From positions 620,001 to 684,000 of the forward strand of contig NZ_JAOCQD020000003.1 in NCBI RefSeq assembly GCF_025290835.2: a stretch of DNA of 64,000 bases, written 5' to 3'. Below are positions 42,858 through 52,074 of the stretch, piece by piece (the stretch's first letter is position 1; the number at the start of each line of letters is the position of its first letter). Source of the DNA: Aquabacterium sp. OR-4 (GTDB lineage: Bacteria; Pseudomonadota; Gammaproteobacteria; Burkholderiales; Burkholderiaceae_C). The position numbers and the translations under genes were made by a program. The notes below the pieces were generated by a model. It was not told the DNA's origin and searched no databases. It was given only the letters and a program-made list of their open reading frames with translations.

Positions 42858-43268
42858 ATGCCCCACCTCGTCATCTGCTACACGCCCAACCTCGAGGCCG
42901 AGACCGACCTGTCGGCCCTGTGCCGAACCATGGCCGACGCCATGCTCACGGTGCGTGATGAAGCCGGCCAGCCCGTCTTTCCCACCGGCGGCACGCGCGT
43001 GCTGGCCTACCCGGCTGCGCACTTTGCGGTGGCCGATGGCTCGGGCGACTTCGCGTTCTGCTACTTCAACCTGCGCATGGGGCGCGGGCGCAGCGCGGCC
43101 ACGCAACAGGCCGCCGGCCAGGCGCTCACCGAGGCCGCGCGCGCCCACTTGGCCCCGGTGCTGGCACGCCGCGCCGTGGGCCTGACGCTGCAGATCGACG
43201 AGGGCGCCGAGGTCTTCGACGGCAAGTTCGGCAACCTGCACGACGTGTTCGCCAAGAAGACCCCCTGA
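42858..43268 (+). CDS. hpaF: HpaF, 5-carboxymethyl-2-hydroxymuconate delta-isomerase
   Basis: Tautomerase-superfamily isomerase of 136 aa. Pro-2 directly after Met gives the catalytic N-terminal proline once Met is removed ([11 protein letters not shown]). [24 protein letters not shown] and FGNLHDVF match the CHMI family. It isomerises 5-carboxymethyl-2-hydroxymuconate, the HpaE product, to the form decarboxylated by HpaG. It starts 15 bp after hpaD and ends 11 bp before hpaH. Confidence 0.93.
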   Translation: MPHLVICYTPNLEAETDLSALCRTMADAMLTVRDEAGQPVFPTGGTRVLAYPAAHFAVADGSGDFAFCYFNLRMGRGRSAATQQAAGQALTEAARAHLAPVLARRAVGLTLQIDEGAEVFDGKFGNLHDVFAKKTP

Positions 43269-43279
43269 GAGCCGACACC

Positions 43280-44083
43280 ATGCTCGACCCCAGCACCATC
43301 ACCGCCCTCGCCCGCCAGCTCTACCAGGCGCGCAAGGCCCGCACCCCGGTGCGCCAATTCAGCCAGCAGTACCCGGCCATGAGCCTCGACGATGGTTATG
43401 CCATCCAGCGTGAATGGGTGAAGCTGGAGATCGCCGATGGCCGCAGCATCAAGGGCCGCAAGATCGGCCTGACCTCGCGCGCCATGCAGCAGGCCAGCCA
43501 GATCGACGAGCCCGACCACGCGCCGCTGATGGACGACATGTTCTTTGCCGCGGGTGGCGACATTCCCATCAGCCGCTTCATCGCGCCGCGTGTGGAGGTG
43601 GAGCTGGCCTTCATCCTGGGCAAGCCACTCGAAGGCCCGGCGGTAACGCTGTTCGATGTGCTGTCGGCCACCGAGTACGTGAGCCCGGCGGTGGAGATCA
43701 TCGACGCGCGCATCGAGCAGTTCGACCGCGATACGAAGCAGATGCGCAAGGTGTTCGACACCATCAGCGACTTTGCCGCCAATGCCGGCATTGTGCTGGG
43801 TGGCCGCCCGGTGCGGCCGATGGATGTGGATCTGCGCTGGGTGGGCGCACTGCTGCACAAGAACGGCGTGGTCGAAGAAACCGGCCTGGCCGCCGGGGTG
43901 CTGAACCATCCGGCCAACGGCGTGGCCTGGCTGGCCAACAAGATCGCCCCGCACGGCGAGCGCCTGAACGCCGGTGACGTGGTGCTGGCCGGCAGCTTCA
44001 CGCGGCCGGTGGCCGCGGTGGCCGGCGACAGCTTCCATGTCGACTACGGCCCGCTCGGCTCGATCTCCTTCCGCTTCAACTGA
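43280..44083 (+). CDS. hpaH: HpaH, 2-oxo-hepta-3-ene-1,7-dioate hydratase
   Basis: FAH-like hydratase of 267 aa, related to MhpD and DmpE. Characteristic blocks are [49 protein letters not shown] (metal-binding E-x-E), [49 protein letters not shown] and [13 protein letters not shown]. It hydrates the diene product of HpaG to 4-hydroxy-2-oxoheptanedioate, the substrate of an HpaI aldolase. No HpaI homologue follows; a class II aldolase gene stands there instead. Confidence 0.94.
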   Translation: MLDPSTITALARQLYQARKARTPVRQFSQQYPAMSLDDGYAIQREWVKLEIADGRSIKGRKIGLTSRAMQQASQIDEPDHAPLMDDMFFAAGGDIPISRFIAPRVEVELAFILGKPLEGPAVTLFDVLSATEYVSPAVEIIDARIEQFDRDTKQMRKVFDTISDFAANAGIVLGGRPVRPMDVDLRWVGALLHKNGVVEETGLAAGVLNHPANGVAWLANKIAPHGERLNAGDVVLAGSFTRPVAAVAGDSFHVDYGPLGSISFRFN

Positions 44084-44084
44084 C

Positions 44085-44170
44085 CCGCCCCCGAAGCGGC
44101 TGCGCCGCCCGCACCTCAAGGGGGCGCCGCCAGCGGCCCGGCAGAGCCGGTTCCGCGGCGACCGCTGGGT
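44085..44170. repeat. GC-rich intergenic repeat, Comamonadaceae-like
   Basis: The segment after hpaH beginning CCCGAAGCGGCTGCGCCGCC, with a CTCAAGGGGGCGCCGCC core and a GCAGAGCCGGTTCCGCGGCG arm, resembles a dispersed intergenic repeat I recall from Burkholderiales genomes. Only one copy is visible here, so this rests on memory. Confidence 0.45.
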
Positions 44171-44221
44171 TCGACCGATGCACTGCGCCGACCGCGTTGG
44201 CCGGCCACCCAGGAAAGTGCC

Positions 44222-44980
44222 ATGACTGCTTTTGTCCGCCCCGCCCGATACGCAGAAGCCGAATGGCAGGCCCGCGTGCAGCTCGCCGCCTGCTACCGCA
44301 TGTTTGCCCGCCTGGGCTGGGCCGAGCTGATCTACAACCACCTGTCGCTGCGGGTGCCGGGCGAGCCGGATGCCTTCCTGATCAACCCCTTCGGCCTGCA
44401 CTACAGCGAGGTGACCGCCAGCAACCTGGTGAAGGTGGATGTGCAGGGCCAGATCCTGGGCCACAGCGATTGGCCCATCAACCCGGCCGGCTTCACCTTC
44501 CACGGCGCCATCCACGAGCGCGTGCCCGATGCCCACTGCGTGATGCATGTGCACACCACACCCACCATGGCCGTGTGCTGCCTGGAAGAGGGCCTCTCCT
44601 GGAGCAACTTCTACGCCGCTCAGCTGTGGGGCCAGGTGGCGTACCACGACTTCGAGGGCATCACGGTGCACCTGGACGAAGGCGAGCGCATCCTGAAAAG
44701 CGCCGGCGGCAAGCGCGTGCTGCTGCTGCGCAACCACGGCCCGGTGGTGATGGGCGCCACGTTGGCGCAAACCTTCAATCTGATGTGGCTGGTGCAGCGC
44801 GCCTGCGAGGTGCAGCTGGCCACGATGAGCATGGGCCGCGCACGCCCCATCCCCGTGCCGGTGATGGAAACCTGCGTGCGCGACTCGCTGAACTTCAACC
44901 CCAAGTTCGGCGCCGGTGAGGACGTGTTCGCCGCGATGCAGCGGCTGGTCGACCGCGACGACCCCGGCTATCGGGCTTGA
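44222..44980 (+). CDS. Class II aldolase/adducin family protein
   Basis: Protein of 252 aa with the class II aldolase fold. Zinc ligands are visible as H-V-H in HCVMHVHTTPTMAV and a further His in LLLRNHGPVVMG, with GFTFHGAIHERVPDA before them. The N-terminal NHLSLRVPGEPDAFLINPFG matches the fold's phosphate-loop region. Members include fuculose-phosphate aldolases and many uncharacterised decarboxylase-like proteins. Its place directly behind hpaH suggests it may take the role of the missing HpaI retro-aldolase, but the sequence alone cannot show this and an unrelated role is equally possible. ATG at 44222; 138 bp with a repeat separate it from hpaH. Confidence 0.88.
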   Translation: MTAFVRPARYAEAEWQARVQLAACYRMFARLGWAELIYNHLSLRVPGEPDAFLINPFGLHYSEVTASNLVKVDVQGQILGHSDWPINPAGFTFHGAIHERVPDAHCVMHVHTTPTMAVCCLEEGLSWSNFYAAQLWGQVAYHDFEGITVHLDEGERILKSAGGKRVLLLRNHGPVVMGATLAQTFNLMWLVQRACEVQLATMSMGRARPIPVPVMETCVRDSLNFNPKFGAGEDVFAAMQRLVDRDDPGYRA

Positions 44981-44982
44981 GC

Positions 44983-45012
44983 GCAGCCGCAGCCGCAGCC
45001 GCAGCCGCAGCC
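44983..45012 (+). repeat. GCAGCC hexamer array
   Basis: Five perfect GCAGCC units begin 3 bp after the aldolase stop codon, in the short gap before the carboxymuconolactone decarboxylase-like gene. Confidence 0.85.
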
Positions 45013-45050
45013 GCCGCTATGCTGCCGGCTCTTGAACAAGGAGCCTGCGA

Positions 45051-45416
45051 ATGGATCTCGACCCGAAAGGCCTGGCCACCCGCCGTGCGGTGCTGGGCGA
45101 TGCCTATGTGGATGGCGCGCTGGCCAAGGCCACGCCCTTCAGTGAACCGCTGCAGGAGCTGGTGACGCGCCATGCCTGGGGCAACACCTGGCAGCGTGAG
45201 GGCATCGACCTGCGCACGCGCAGCATCGTCACCGTGGCCATGCTGGTGGCGCTGGGCCGCATGCACGAGTTGAAGGTGCATGTGCGCGGCGCACTGAACA
45301 ACGGCGTGACGAAGGCCGAGCTGCAGGAGATCTTTCTGCACGCCAGCGTGTACTGCGGCTTTCCGGCCGCGGTGGATGCCTTTCGCGCCGCGGCCGAGGT
45401 GATCGACGCGGCCTGA
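45051..45416 (+). CDS. Carboxymuconolactone decarboxylase family protein
   Basis: Small all-helical protein of 121 aa in the CMD family. It has the PcaC-like core RTRSIVTVAMLVALGRMHELKVHVRGALNNGVTKAELQEIFLHASVYCGFPAAVDAFR. There is no C-x-x-C pair of the AhpD type, so PcaC-like decarboxylase or isomerase chemistry is more likely than peroxidase activity. AAGGAG precedes the ATG by about 8 bases. It is the last gene of the aromatic cluster's strand. Whether it acts on a homoprotocatechuate intermediate or in a protocatechuate branch encoded elsewhere cannot be told. Confidence 0.88.
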   Translation: MDLDPKGLATRRAVLGDAYVDGALAKATPFSEPLQELVTRHAWGNTWQREGIDLRTRSIVTVAMLVALGRMHELKVHVRGALNNGVTKAELQEIFLHASVYCGFPAAVDAFRAAAEVIDAA

Positions 45417-45447
45417 CGCCGCGCCGGCACCGATCGGGCCAGCCACG

Positions 45448-45475
45448 AAAAAAAGGGCGCGCCGCGGCGCGCCCC
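45448..45475 (-). terminator. Rho-independent terminator of the lipoprotein gene
   Basis: On the minus strand the perfect stem GGGCGCGCC/GGCGCGCCC with a 2-base centre is followed by seven T residues. It lies about 25 bp beyond the stop of the Ig-domain lipoprotein gene. On the plus strand the T-run would be missing, so it acts in the minus direction. Confidence 0.8.
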
Positions 45476-45497
45476 TGTCAAAGCGCGGCCGGCAGCC

Positions 45498-48200
45498 TCA
45501 GCGAGCCAGAGCGCGTGTGGCCTTGAACGGCTGGCTGATGCCGTTGACCTCGATGAAGATGCCGGAGGCATTGGCATACAGCCGGCCCACGGCCACGCCG
45601 CCCGAGCTGAGCAGCACCTCGCCCGAGCCGCCGGCATAGCCACCCTGGGCGCTGAAGCTCACCTCGTAGAAGCCGCTGGCCAGGTAGTTGACGCCGGCCA
45701 CCGCAAAGCGCAGATCGTTGTAGCTGAGGCGGGTGCGCGTGGGCAGGCTGCTGGTGCTGCTGGTCTCGCTGAGGGCGGCCACGCTGCCGCCGGCAAAGCT
45801 GGCGGTCAGGCCGCTCAGCTCGTTGCGCAGCGTGGCGCTGGTGGCCGGGGCGATGCTGACCGTCTGCGTGCTGTTGCCGCCATTGCTGCTGCCGCTCAGC
45901 GTGACCGTGGCCGAGCCGTTGGCGGTGATGTCGCGGGAAACGCTGCTGCCGCTGCGGTCGGTCAGGCGCATCGCCGTCACGGTGCCGGTGGCGGTGCCCA
46001 CGGTGGGTTCCAGGCTGCTGAGGTTGTAGCTCACCGAGGCGCTGCCGTTGTACACGGTGCCGTCGGTCTCGCAGGCGCTGGCGGTGGCGGACAGCGTTCC
46101 GGTGGCGGGCACGGCGCTGCCGGCGGCCGGCAGTGCGCCACCGTTGAGCTGGCCGCTGATGCTGCCGGCCGAGCACACCGAGGCCGCGCTGACGAAGCTG
46201 GCGCTGCTGTCGCTGATGAACAGCAGCGGTGCGCTGGCCGCTTCGTAGAAGTCGAAGCTCAGGCTCAGCAGGCGCATCAGCTGCAGCTTGGCGTCGGTGT
46301 CCGAGACGCTCACGGTCAGCACCGCGTCGCGGCTGCTCACCGCGCCCTGGCTGTTGCTCACCAGCACGCTGTAGCGGGCGCCGCTGTCGGCCAGCGCCAG
46401 CGCGGGCGTGGTGTAGCTGGCCGCCGTGGCACCGGCGATGGCCGTGCCATTGCGCCGCCACTGGTAGCTGGGCGCCGGGTTGCCGCTGGCCACCACGCTG
46501 AAGACCACCGCATTGCCCGACTGGGCCGACAGGTCCAGCGGCTGCACGCTGATGCTGGGCGCCACGGCCACGGGCGCCGTCACGGTGAGCGGAACCGGTT
46601 CGCTGCTGACGCTGCCCGCGGCATTGCTCACGCGCACGGCGTAGCGCGCACCGTTGTCGGCCGCGGTGGTGGCCGGCGTGGTGTAGCTGGCCGCGGTGGC
46701 GCCGCTGATGTCGACCTCGTTGAGCAGCCATTGGTAGCTCAGCGGGCCGCTGCCGGTGGCCGTGACGCTGAAGCTGGCCGTGTTGCCTTGCGCCACGCTG
46801 GTGGCCACGGGCGGCACGGCGATGACCGGTGCCAGCGCGGCAGCCACGGTGAGCGTGGCTGCGGTGCTGGTGACCGTGCCGGCGGCATTGCCCACGCGCA
46901 CCGTGTAGCTGCCGGCATCGGCCACGCTCAGGTTGTTGAGCACCAGCCATTCATAGGTGGCGCCGGCGATGTTCACGCCATTGCGCTGCCACTGGTAGCT
47001 CAGCGGCCGGGTGCCGCTGGCCACCACGCTGAAGTACACCGAGCCGCCGGCATCGCCCTGTGCATTGGCCGGCGGCTGCACCACCTGCGGCGCCACCGTG
47101 CTGCTGCCGATCACCAGGCAGTCGGGCAGCGTGATGTCCACCTGCGAGGGGCCCACCACCACCGTGTTGCTGCTGTTCACCAGATCAGCCCACAGGTAGG
47201 CGCGGCCACCCTTGCGCATGGCCACGCGGAACGTGCCGTCGGTCTTGCTCCAGCTGGTGGCGGTGCCCGAGTAGTCGATGCCGCTGGTGGTGACCAGCGC
47301 ATCGGCCAGGCGCTTGCCGGCGGTATCGGCCACGCAGCCGTTCACGTAGATCGTGTCCTGCGGCATGTCGGCGTTCCAGTAGCTGAAGTGGCTGACCTGC
47401 CCTTCGTAGTACTGGTTGGGCGCGCTGCCGGCCAGCGTGGCCGTGCCTTCCTGCACCCAGCGGCCGGTGGTCTCGTCAAACCAGTACAGCGGAATGCTGG
47501 CCGGCGGCGTGGCCGAGCGCGTGGACAGCGGGATGCGGATGGTGGCCGTGCTGCCGGTCTTGAGGTTGAGCTTGTTGCCCGCCGCGTCGCGCAGGTTCAC
47601 CTTGATGGCGCCGAAGCTCTCGATGCGCTGCGTGTCGCTGACTGTGTAGTCGCCCGGCATGGTGGCCGGGTCACGGGCCGGATCAAGCGCCGTGACGGTG
47701 GCTGTCACCGTGCCGCTCACCGCGGCGCCGGTGGCGGCGTTCACCAGGCTGGCGGCGGGCAGCTCTACCCTTGCGGCGCTGCCGGCCACGGCCAGCACCG
47801 CCGCATTGGCGGATTCGAAGCTTTGCGCCGTGGCCTCGCGCAGCAGGCGCGCATGGGCGGTCACGGTCTGGCCGGCCGTCACCACGGTGGGCACCAGCGC
47901 ATCCACATGGCCGGCGGCGCTCACGCGCAGCACGGCGCGGGCGGCGGCCGGCACCTCGCTGAGCGTGTAGCTGCCATCGGCGGCACTGCGCGTGCTGCGC
48001 GTGCCCACCGACACCGTGGCCTCGGCCACCGGGGCCGAGTCGGCACTGGCCAGCACCTTGCCGCTGAGCGTGCCCAGCGAGGCCGGCGTGCCGGGTGTGG
48101 TGGGCTCGGCGGCATCGTCGCCGCCCGAGCAGGCGGCCAGCGCAAGCACCATCGGGGCCAGCAGCCCCTTGGCCCAGCGGCGCATCCAAGTCGACATCAT
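45498..48200 (-). CDS. Ig-like domain surface lipoprotein
   Basis: Lipoprotein of about 900 aa. A signal peptide ends in the lipobox LALAAC, with mature Cys followed by SGGDDA. Then come a carboxypeptidase-regulatory-like beta sandwich (about 45-120, LSGKVLASADSAPVAEATVSVG), a middle region with a second such fold (VNGCVADTAGKRLADALVTTSG), and three tandem Ig-like domains (about 375-640, each with a YQW Trp and a D-x-G-x-Y motif before the last strand). A C-terminal Ser/Thr-rich region is related to no family I know. The ATG at 48200 is preferred because GGAGA lies 8 bases before it; the frame opens at 48215. It is divergent from a BTAD/NTPase regulator. Confidence 0.87.
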   Translation of the reverse strand: MMSTWMRRWAKGLLAPMVLALAACSGGDDAAEPTTPGTPASLGTLSGKVLASADSAPVAEATVSVGTRSTRSAADGSYTLSEVPAAARAVLRVSAAGHVDALVPTVVTAGQTVTAHARLLREATAQSFESANAAVLAVAGSAARVELPAASLVNAATGAAVSGTVTATVTALDPARDPATMPGDYTVSDTQRIESFGAIKVNLRDAAGNKLNLKTGSTATIRIPLSTRSATPPASIPLYWFDETTGRWVQEGTATLAGSAPNQYYEGQVSHFSYWNADMPQDTIYVNGCVADTAGKRLADALVTTSGIDYSGTATSWSKTDGTFRVAMRKGGRAYLWADLVNSSNTVVVGPSQVDITLPDCLVIGSSTVAPQVVQPPANAQGDAGGSVYFSVVASGTRPLSYQWQRNGVNIAGATYEWLVLNNLSVADAGSYTVRVGNAAGTVTSTAATLTVAAALAPVIAVPPVATSVAQGNTASFSVTATGSGPLSYQWLLNEVDISGATAASYTTPATTAADNGARYAVRVSNAAGSVSSEPVPLTVTAPVAVAPSISVQPLDLSAQSGNAVVFSVVASGNPAPSYQWRRNGTAIAGATAASYTTPALALADSGARYSVLVSNSQGAVSSRDAVLTVSVSDTDAKLQLMRLLSLSFDFYEAASAPLLFISDSSASFVSAASVCSAGSISGQLNGGALPAAGSAVPATGTLSATASACETDGTVYNGSASVSYNLSSLEPTVGTATGTVTAMRLTDRSGSSVSRDITANGSATVTLSGSSNGGNSTQTVSIAPATSATLRNELSGLTASFAGGSVAALSETSSTSSLPTRTRLSYNDLRFAVAGVNYLASGFYEVSFSAQGGYAGGSGEVLLSSGGVAVGRLYANASGIFIEVNGISQPFKATRALAR

Positions 48201-48432
48201 CTGAAACATCTCCATGCAGGCGGCAGCCCGGCGTGGGGCGGCCGCAGTCCCTGGTCAGGTAAAGTGGTTTTTGCCGCGGCATGGCTGCGGCTTTCTGGGT
48301 GTGACGCATCTGACCGTGCGGCACTCTCCGTTTTCTCTCCATCCCGTTTCAAAACGTACCGCCGGCACCCGCATGGCCCTGGGCCTGCACCGGCGCCGCG
48401 TGCCTGACCGCCCCTTGCGCCTGCCCGTGCCG

Positions 48433-51400
48433 ATGCGACTCGAGGTTTTTCTGCTCGGCCGCTTCGAGGTGCGGTGTGACGGTGTGGCCATCCAGGCCTG
48501 GCCGCGCGCCGCCGTGCGCCGCCTGCTCAAGCTGCTGGCCCTGGCACCGCAGCAGCGCCTGCCGCTGGCCAGCCTGGCTGAGACACTGTGGCCGCAAGAC
48601 CATGGCGAGCGCGTGCGCCAGCGCCTGCACCACCTGGTGTACCTGCTGCGCGGCACGCTCGATCCGCAAGGCCAGTGGCCCGGCCTGCTGCGCAGCAGCG
48701 ACGGCGTGCTGCAGCTGGCCACCGACGCGCTGTGGGTCGATGTGCCCGCCTTCGAGCGCGCCGCCGGCCAGGCGCTGCAGGCCCATGGCGGCATGGCCAC
48801 CGACAACGCCGCGCCGCCGGCCACGGCCAACACACTGGCCGAGGCCCTGGCCTTGTACGCCGGCCCGCTGCTGCCCGACGAAATCGACGACCCGGCACTG
48901 CATGGCCAGCGCCAGCAGCTGGAGCGCCTGCAGGCCGAGCTGCTGCACGCCCAGGCCGCGCTGCAGGCCCGGCGCGGCCAGGCCGAGGCGGCCATGCTGA
49001 GCCTGCAGCGCCTGCTGCAGCGCCAGCCGGCCGACGAGCGTGCGCACCGGGCGCTGATCCGCCTGTATGCCCAGGCGCAGCGCCGCCACGATGCCGAGCG
49101 CCAGTACGCCGCCTGCCGCGCCGCGCTGGCCGATGAACTGGGCGTGCTGCCCGATGCCGAAACCCACCAGGCCTACCGCGAGGCGCTGCAGGCCGATGGC
49201 GGCGCTGCCGCCGGCAGCATCACCGGCGTGCTGGGCCAGCCGGTGGTGCTGGCCGGCGCGGTGGATGCGCTGCGCCTGCGGCCGCCGGCGCCGCTGGTGC
49301 CGCTGATCGACCGCGACGCGCTGGTGGCGCAGCTGGCCGCGCGCCTGGCCGATCCCAGCACCCGCCTGCTCACCCTGGTGGGCCCGGGCGGCATGGGCAA
49401 GACCCAGCTGGCGCTGCGCCTGGCGCACGAGCTGCAGGCGCGTTACCGCCACGGCGCGGCCTTTGTCTCTTTGGCCGAGGTGGATGGCGCGGCCGGCAGC
49501 GAAGGCGTGGCCGACCGCCTGCGCCGCAGCCTGCGCCTGGCCGAGCCGGCCGGCATCGACACGCTGCAGGCCCTGGCCGATGCGCTGCGCGAGCGCCACC
49601 TGCTGCTGCTGTGCGACAACTGCGAGCACCTCACAGCGCACCTGGGCCTGCTCACCGAGCTGCTGATGCACTGCCCGTTGCTCACCGTGCTGGCCACCAG
49701 CCGGCGGCGGCTGAACCTGCGCGCCGAGCAGCTGGTGGCGGTGCCGGCGCTCACGCCCACCGCCGACTCGGGCGTGCGCCTGTTTGCGCAGCGCGCGGCG
49801 GCCGCATCGCCCGGCTTCGCGCTGGACGCCGCCAACCACGACGATGTGCAGGCCATCGTGCAGCAGCTCGACGGCCTGCCGCTGGCCATCGAACTGGTGG
49901 CCGCGCGCGTGCCGCTGCTGCCACCGTCCGCGCTGCGACGCGCGCTCGAACAAAGCCCGGCACTGGTGGCCGGCGGCGGCCCCGACCGGCCCGAGCGCCA
50001 CCGCTCGATGCAGGCCTCGCTGGCCTGGAGCCGCAGCCTGCTCACGCCGCTCGAGCGCGCGGTGCTCGACCGCAGCGCACTGTTCGTGGCGCCCTTCGAG
50101 CTGGCCGCGCTGACCGCGGTGTGCGGCGATCTCAGCGCCCAGGCCGGCATCAGCGCTGCCGCGCAAAGCCTGGCCGAGCTGGGCCTGCTGGCGCGCAGCC
50201 CGGTGGCAGCAGGCGCCGCGCCGCGCTGGCAGAGGCCCCAGGCTGATGGCCAGCACGCGGGCCAGGCCGAAGGCCTGCACGCTGGCCACGCCGAAGGCCT
50301 GCTGGATGGCCAGCCCGAACACCTGCGCCATGGCGAGGCGAGCGAGGCCCTGGCGGGCGATGCGCCTCAGGCCAGCGCAGGCCAGGCCTATGTGCAGTGG
50401 TTCGCCGGCCTGGCCGGGCGCCTGGCCGCCCAGTTGCAGGCGCCCGGTGCAGGCGCGGTGCAGGCCATGGCAGCGTTTGATGCCGACCACGAGCACTTCT
50501 TTGCCGCACTGGCGCTGGCCGGGCGCTGCGGCCTGGCCGACGCGCTGTGCCAGGCGGTGCAGGGCCTGGCGCCCTACTGGTCGCGCAGCGGCGCCTGGCA
50601 CCGGGCCGACCCCTGGGTGCTGCAGGCCGAGGCCGCCTCACCCACCCTGCTGCCCGCCGCCCAGGCTGCGCTGGGCCTGGCCACCAGCGCCTACTGGCAC
50701 GACTGCCGGCGTTTCGATCGCACCCGCGACGCCGCGCTGCGCGTGCTGGCCATCGGCCAGGCGCAGGGTGATGCCCGGCTGCAGGCGCAGGCCACCGTGC
50801 GCCTGGCCTCGGCGCTGTACCACCTGGGCGAGGCCGAAGCCGCCATCATGGTGCTGCAGCCGCTGTGCGATCCTCCGGCCGGTCTGGCGCCCGCCTTCGG
50901 TGGCAGTTCTGGCGCCGGTGCCGTTGCCGACATCGAACCGGATGCCGCCCTGCACCGCGCGGCGCTGAACAACCTGGGCAATGCGCGCCTGTGCCGCGGC
51001 GAGCTGGCGGCCGCCCATGCCGCCTGGCAGCGCTGCGACGCGCCCTTTGACGGCCACACCTCGGCCCGGCGCGTGCCCTACCTGCACAACCTGGCGCTGG
51101 TGGCCTTCTACGAGGGCCGCAGCGACGACGCGGCGGCCTTGTCGGCCCGGGCCGAGGCCTGCGAGCAGGCCGAAGCCCCGCGCCCGCAGCGCCTGGCCCT
51201 GCTGCGCCTGCGCCGCTGCTGGATGGCCTGCTGCCGCGGCGACGTGCCCGCGGCGGCCCAGGCCCTGGGCGATGCACGCCAGGCCGTGGCCATGGGCCAG
51301 CTGGCCGCCTGGCAGCCGGTGTGCGCCGCCCACGACGGCAAGCTGGCCCTGCTGGCCGGCCAGGCCGAGCGCGCCCAGGCGCTGCTGCAGCGCGCACTCG

Positions 51401-51828
51401 ACCAGGGCCAGGCCCATGGCCACGACCAGGGCGACCCCTGGGACACGCTGGACAGCGAGCTGTGGCTGATCCACACCCGCCTGGCGCTGGCCGGCCGCGA
51501 CAGCGCGCCGCCCGCGGTGGCGCAGGCGCTGCGCCGCCTGGCCGGGCGCTTCAGCCACAGCTGGCGGCTCGAGCATGCGCGCATCCTGGAAGCCGCTGCG
51601 GCCTGGCTGCTGCGTGCCGGCCAGGCCGCGGCCGCCGGCCAGGCCTGGCAAGGCGCCCAGGCCCTGCGGCGGCAGCTCGGCCTGCCGCGCTTTGCCGCCG
51701 AGCAGGCCGCCGCGCGACGCACCCAGGCCACGCTGCACAGCCGGTTGGGCCGAGGCTGGCGCGAGACCAGCCTGGCCATGGATGCGGCCACGGCGCCGCT
51801 GGTGTGGCTGCAGGCGCAGCTGGCTTGA
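48433..51828 (+). CDS. Large BTAD/NTPase/TPR (SARP/LAL-like) transcriptional regulator
   Basis: Regulator of about 1131 aa. Residues 1-95 form an OmpR-like winged helix of the SARP type (MRLEVFLLGRFEVRCDG, then RRLLKLLALAPQQRLPLASLAETLWP), followed by a BTAD helical domain (to about 255, ending AALADELGVLPDAETHQAYREAL). The NTPase has Walker A GPGGMGKT at 317-324 and Walker B LLLLCDNCEHL, the STAND/LuxR-LAL or NB-ARC type. The rest (from about 600) is TPR-like helices with short GQAEGLHAGHAEG repeats near 610-640. Such proteins are ATP-dependent switches that sense a ligand. A start at 48373 is also possible; neither has a good ribosome site. The divergent lipoprotein gene is the closest candidate target. 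Confidence 0.85.
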   Translation: MRLEVFLLGRFEVRCDGVAIQAWPRAAVRRLLKLLALAPQQRLPLASLAETLWPQDHGERVRQRLHHLVYLLRGTLDPQGQWPGLLRSSDGVLQLATDALWVDVPAFERAAGQALQAHGGMATDNAAPPATANTLAEALALYAGPLLPDEIDDPALHGQRQQLERLQAELLHAQAALQARRGQAEAAMLSLQRLLQRQPADERAHRALIRLYAQAQRRHDAERQYAACRAALADELGVLPDAETHQAYREALQADGGAAAGSITGVLGQPVVLAGAVDALRLRPPAPLVPLIDRDALVAQLAARLADPSTRLLTLVGPGGMGKTQLALRLAHELQARYRHGAAFVSLAEVDGAAGSEGVADRLRRSLRLAEPAGIDTLQALADALRERHLLLLCDNCEHLTAHLGLLTELLMHCPLLTVLATSRRRLNLRAEQLVAVPALTPTADSGVRLFAQRAAAASPGFALDAANHDDVQAIVQQLDGLPLAIELVAARVPLLPPSALRRALEQSPALVAGGGPDRPERHRSMQASLAWSRSLLTPLERAVLDRSALFVAPFELAALTAVCGDLSAQAGISAAAQSLAELGLLARSPVAAGAAPRWQRPQADGQHAGQAEGLHAGHAEGLLDGQPEHLRHGEASEALAGDAPQASAGQAYVQWFAGLAGRLAAQLQAPGAGAVQAMAAFDADHEHFFAALALAGRCGLADALCQAVQGLAPYWSRSGAWHRADPWVLQAEAASPTLLPAAQAALGLATSAYWHDCRRFDRTRDAALRVLAIGQAQGDARLQAQATVRLASALYHLGEAEAAIMVLQPLCDPPAGLAPAFGGSSGAGAVADIEPDAALHRAALNNLGNARLCRGELAAAHAAWQRCDAPFDGHTSARRVPYLHNLALVAFYEGRSDDAAALSARAEACEQAEAPRPQRLALLRLRRCWMACCRGDVPAAAQALGDARQAVAMGQLAAWQPVCAAHDGKLALLAGQAERAQALLQRALDQGQAHGHDQGDPWDTLDSELWLIHTRLALAGRDSAPPAVAQALRRLAGRFSHSWRLEHARILEAAAAWLLRAGQAAAAGQAWQGAQALRRQLGLPRFAAEQAAARRTQATLHSRLGRGWRETSLAMDAATAPLVWLQAQLA

Positions 51829-51862
51829 GCGGTTGAGCGGTTGAGCGCGTGAGCGGCTGAGC
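51823..51862 (+). repeat. Octamer tandem repeat spanning a stop codon
   Basis: Five 8-bp units: GCTTGAGC, GGTTGAGC twice, GCGTGAGC, GGCTGAGC. The regulator's TGA stop (51826) is inside the first unit, and the 8-bp period puts TGA in every frame. It resembles the array at 27136. Confidence 0.85.
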
Positions 51863-52074
51863 CGTGCCGCGTGCGGCGGCTGGCCCAGCGCAGGCCGCGC
51901 CCTCAAAAGAAAGCGGGGCGTCCATGGGCATGGACACCCCGGCAAACCACGTGGCCAGGAGATGGAACGCGTGGACAGCAATGCCATCCTCGGGCGAGGA
52001 CGCAGCTTCAATGTAAGGCGCCGACCGGCCCGCCACCAGAGGAAATGTTCCCGAGATGCGGCCTCAGCGCCCGA

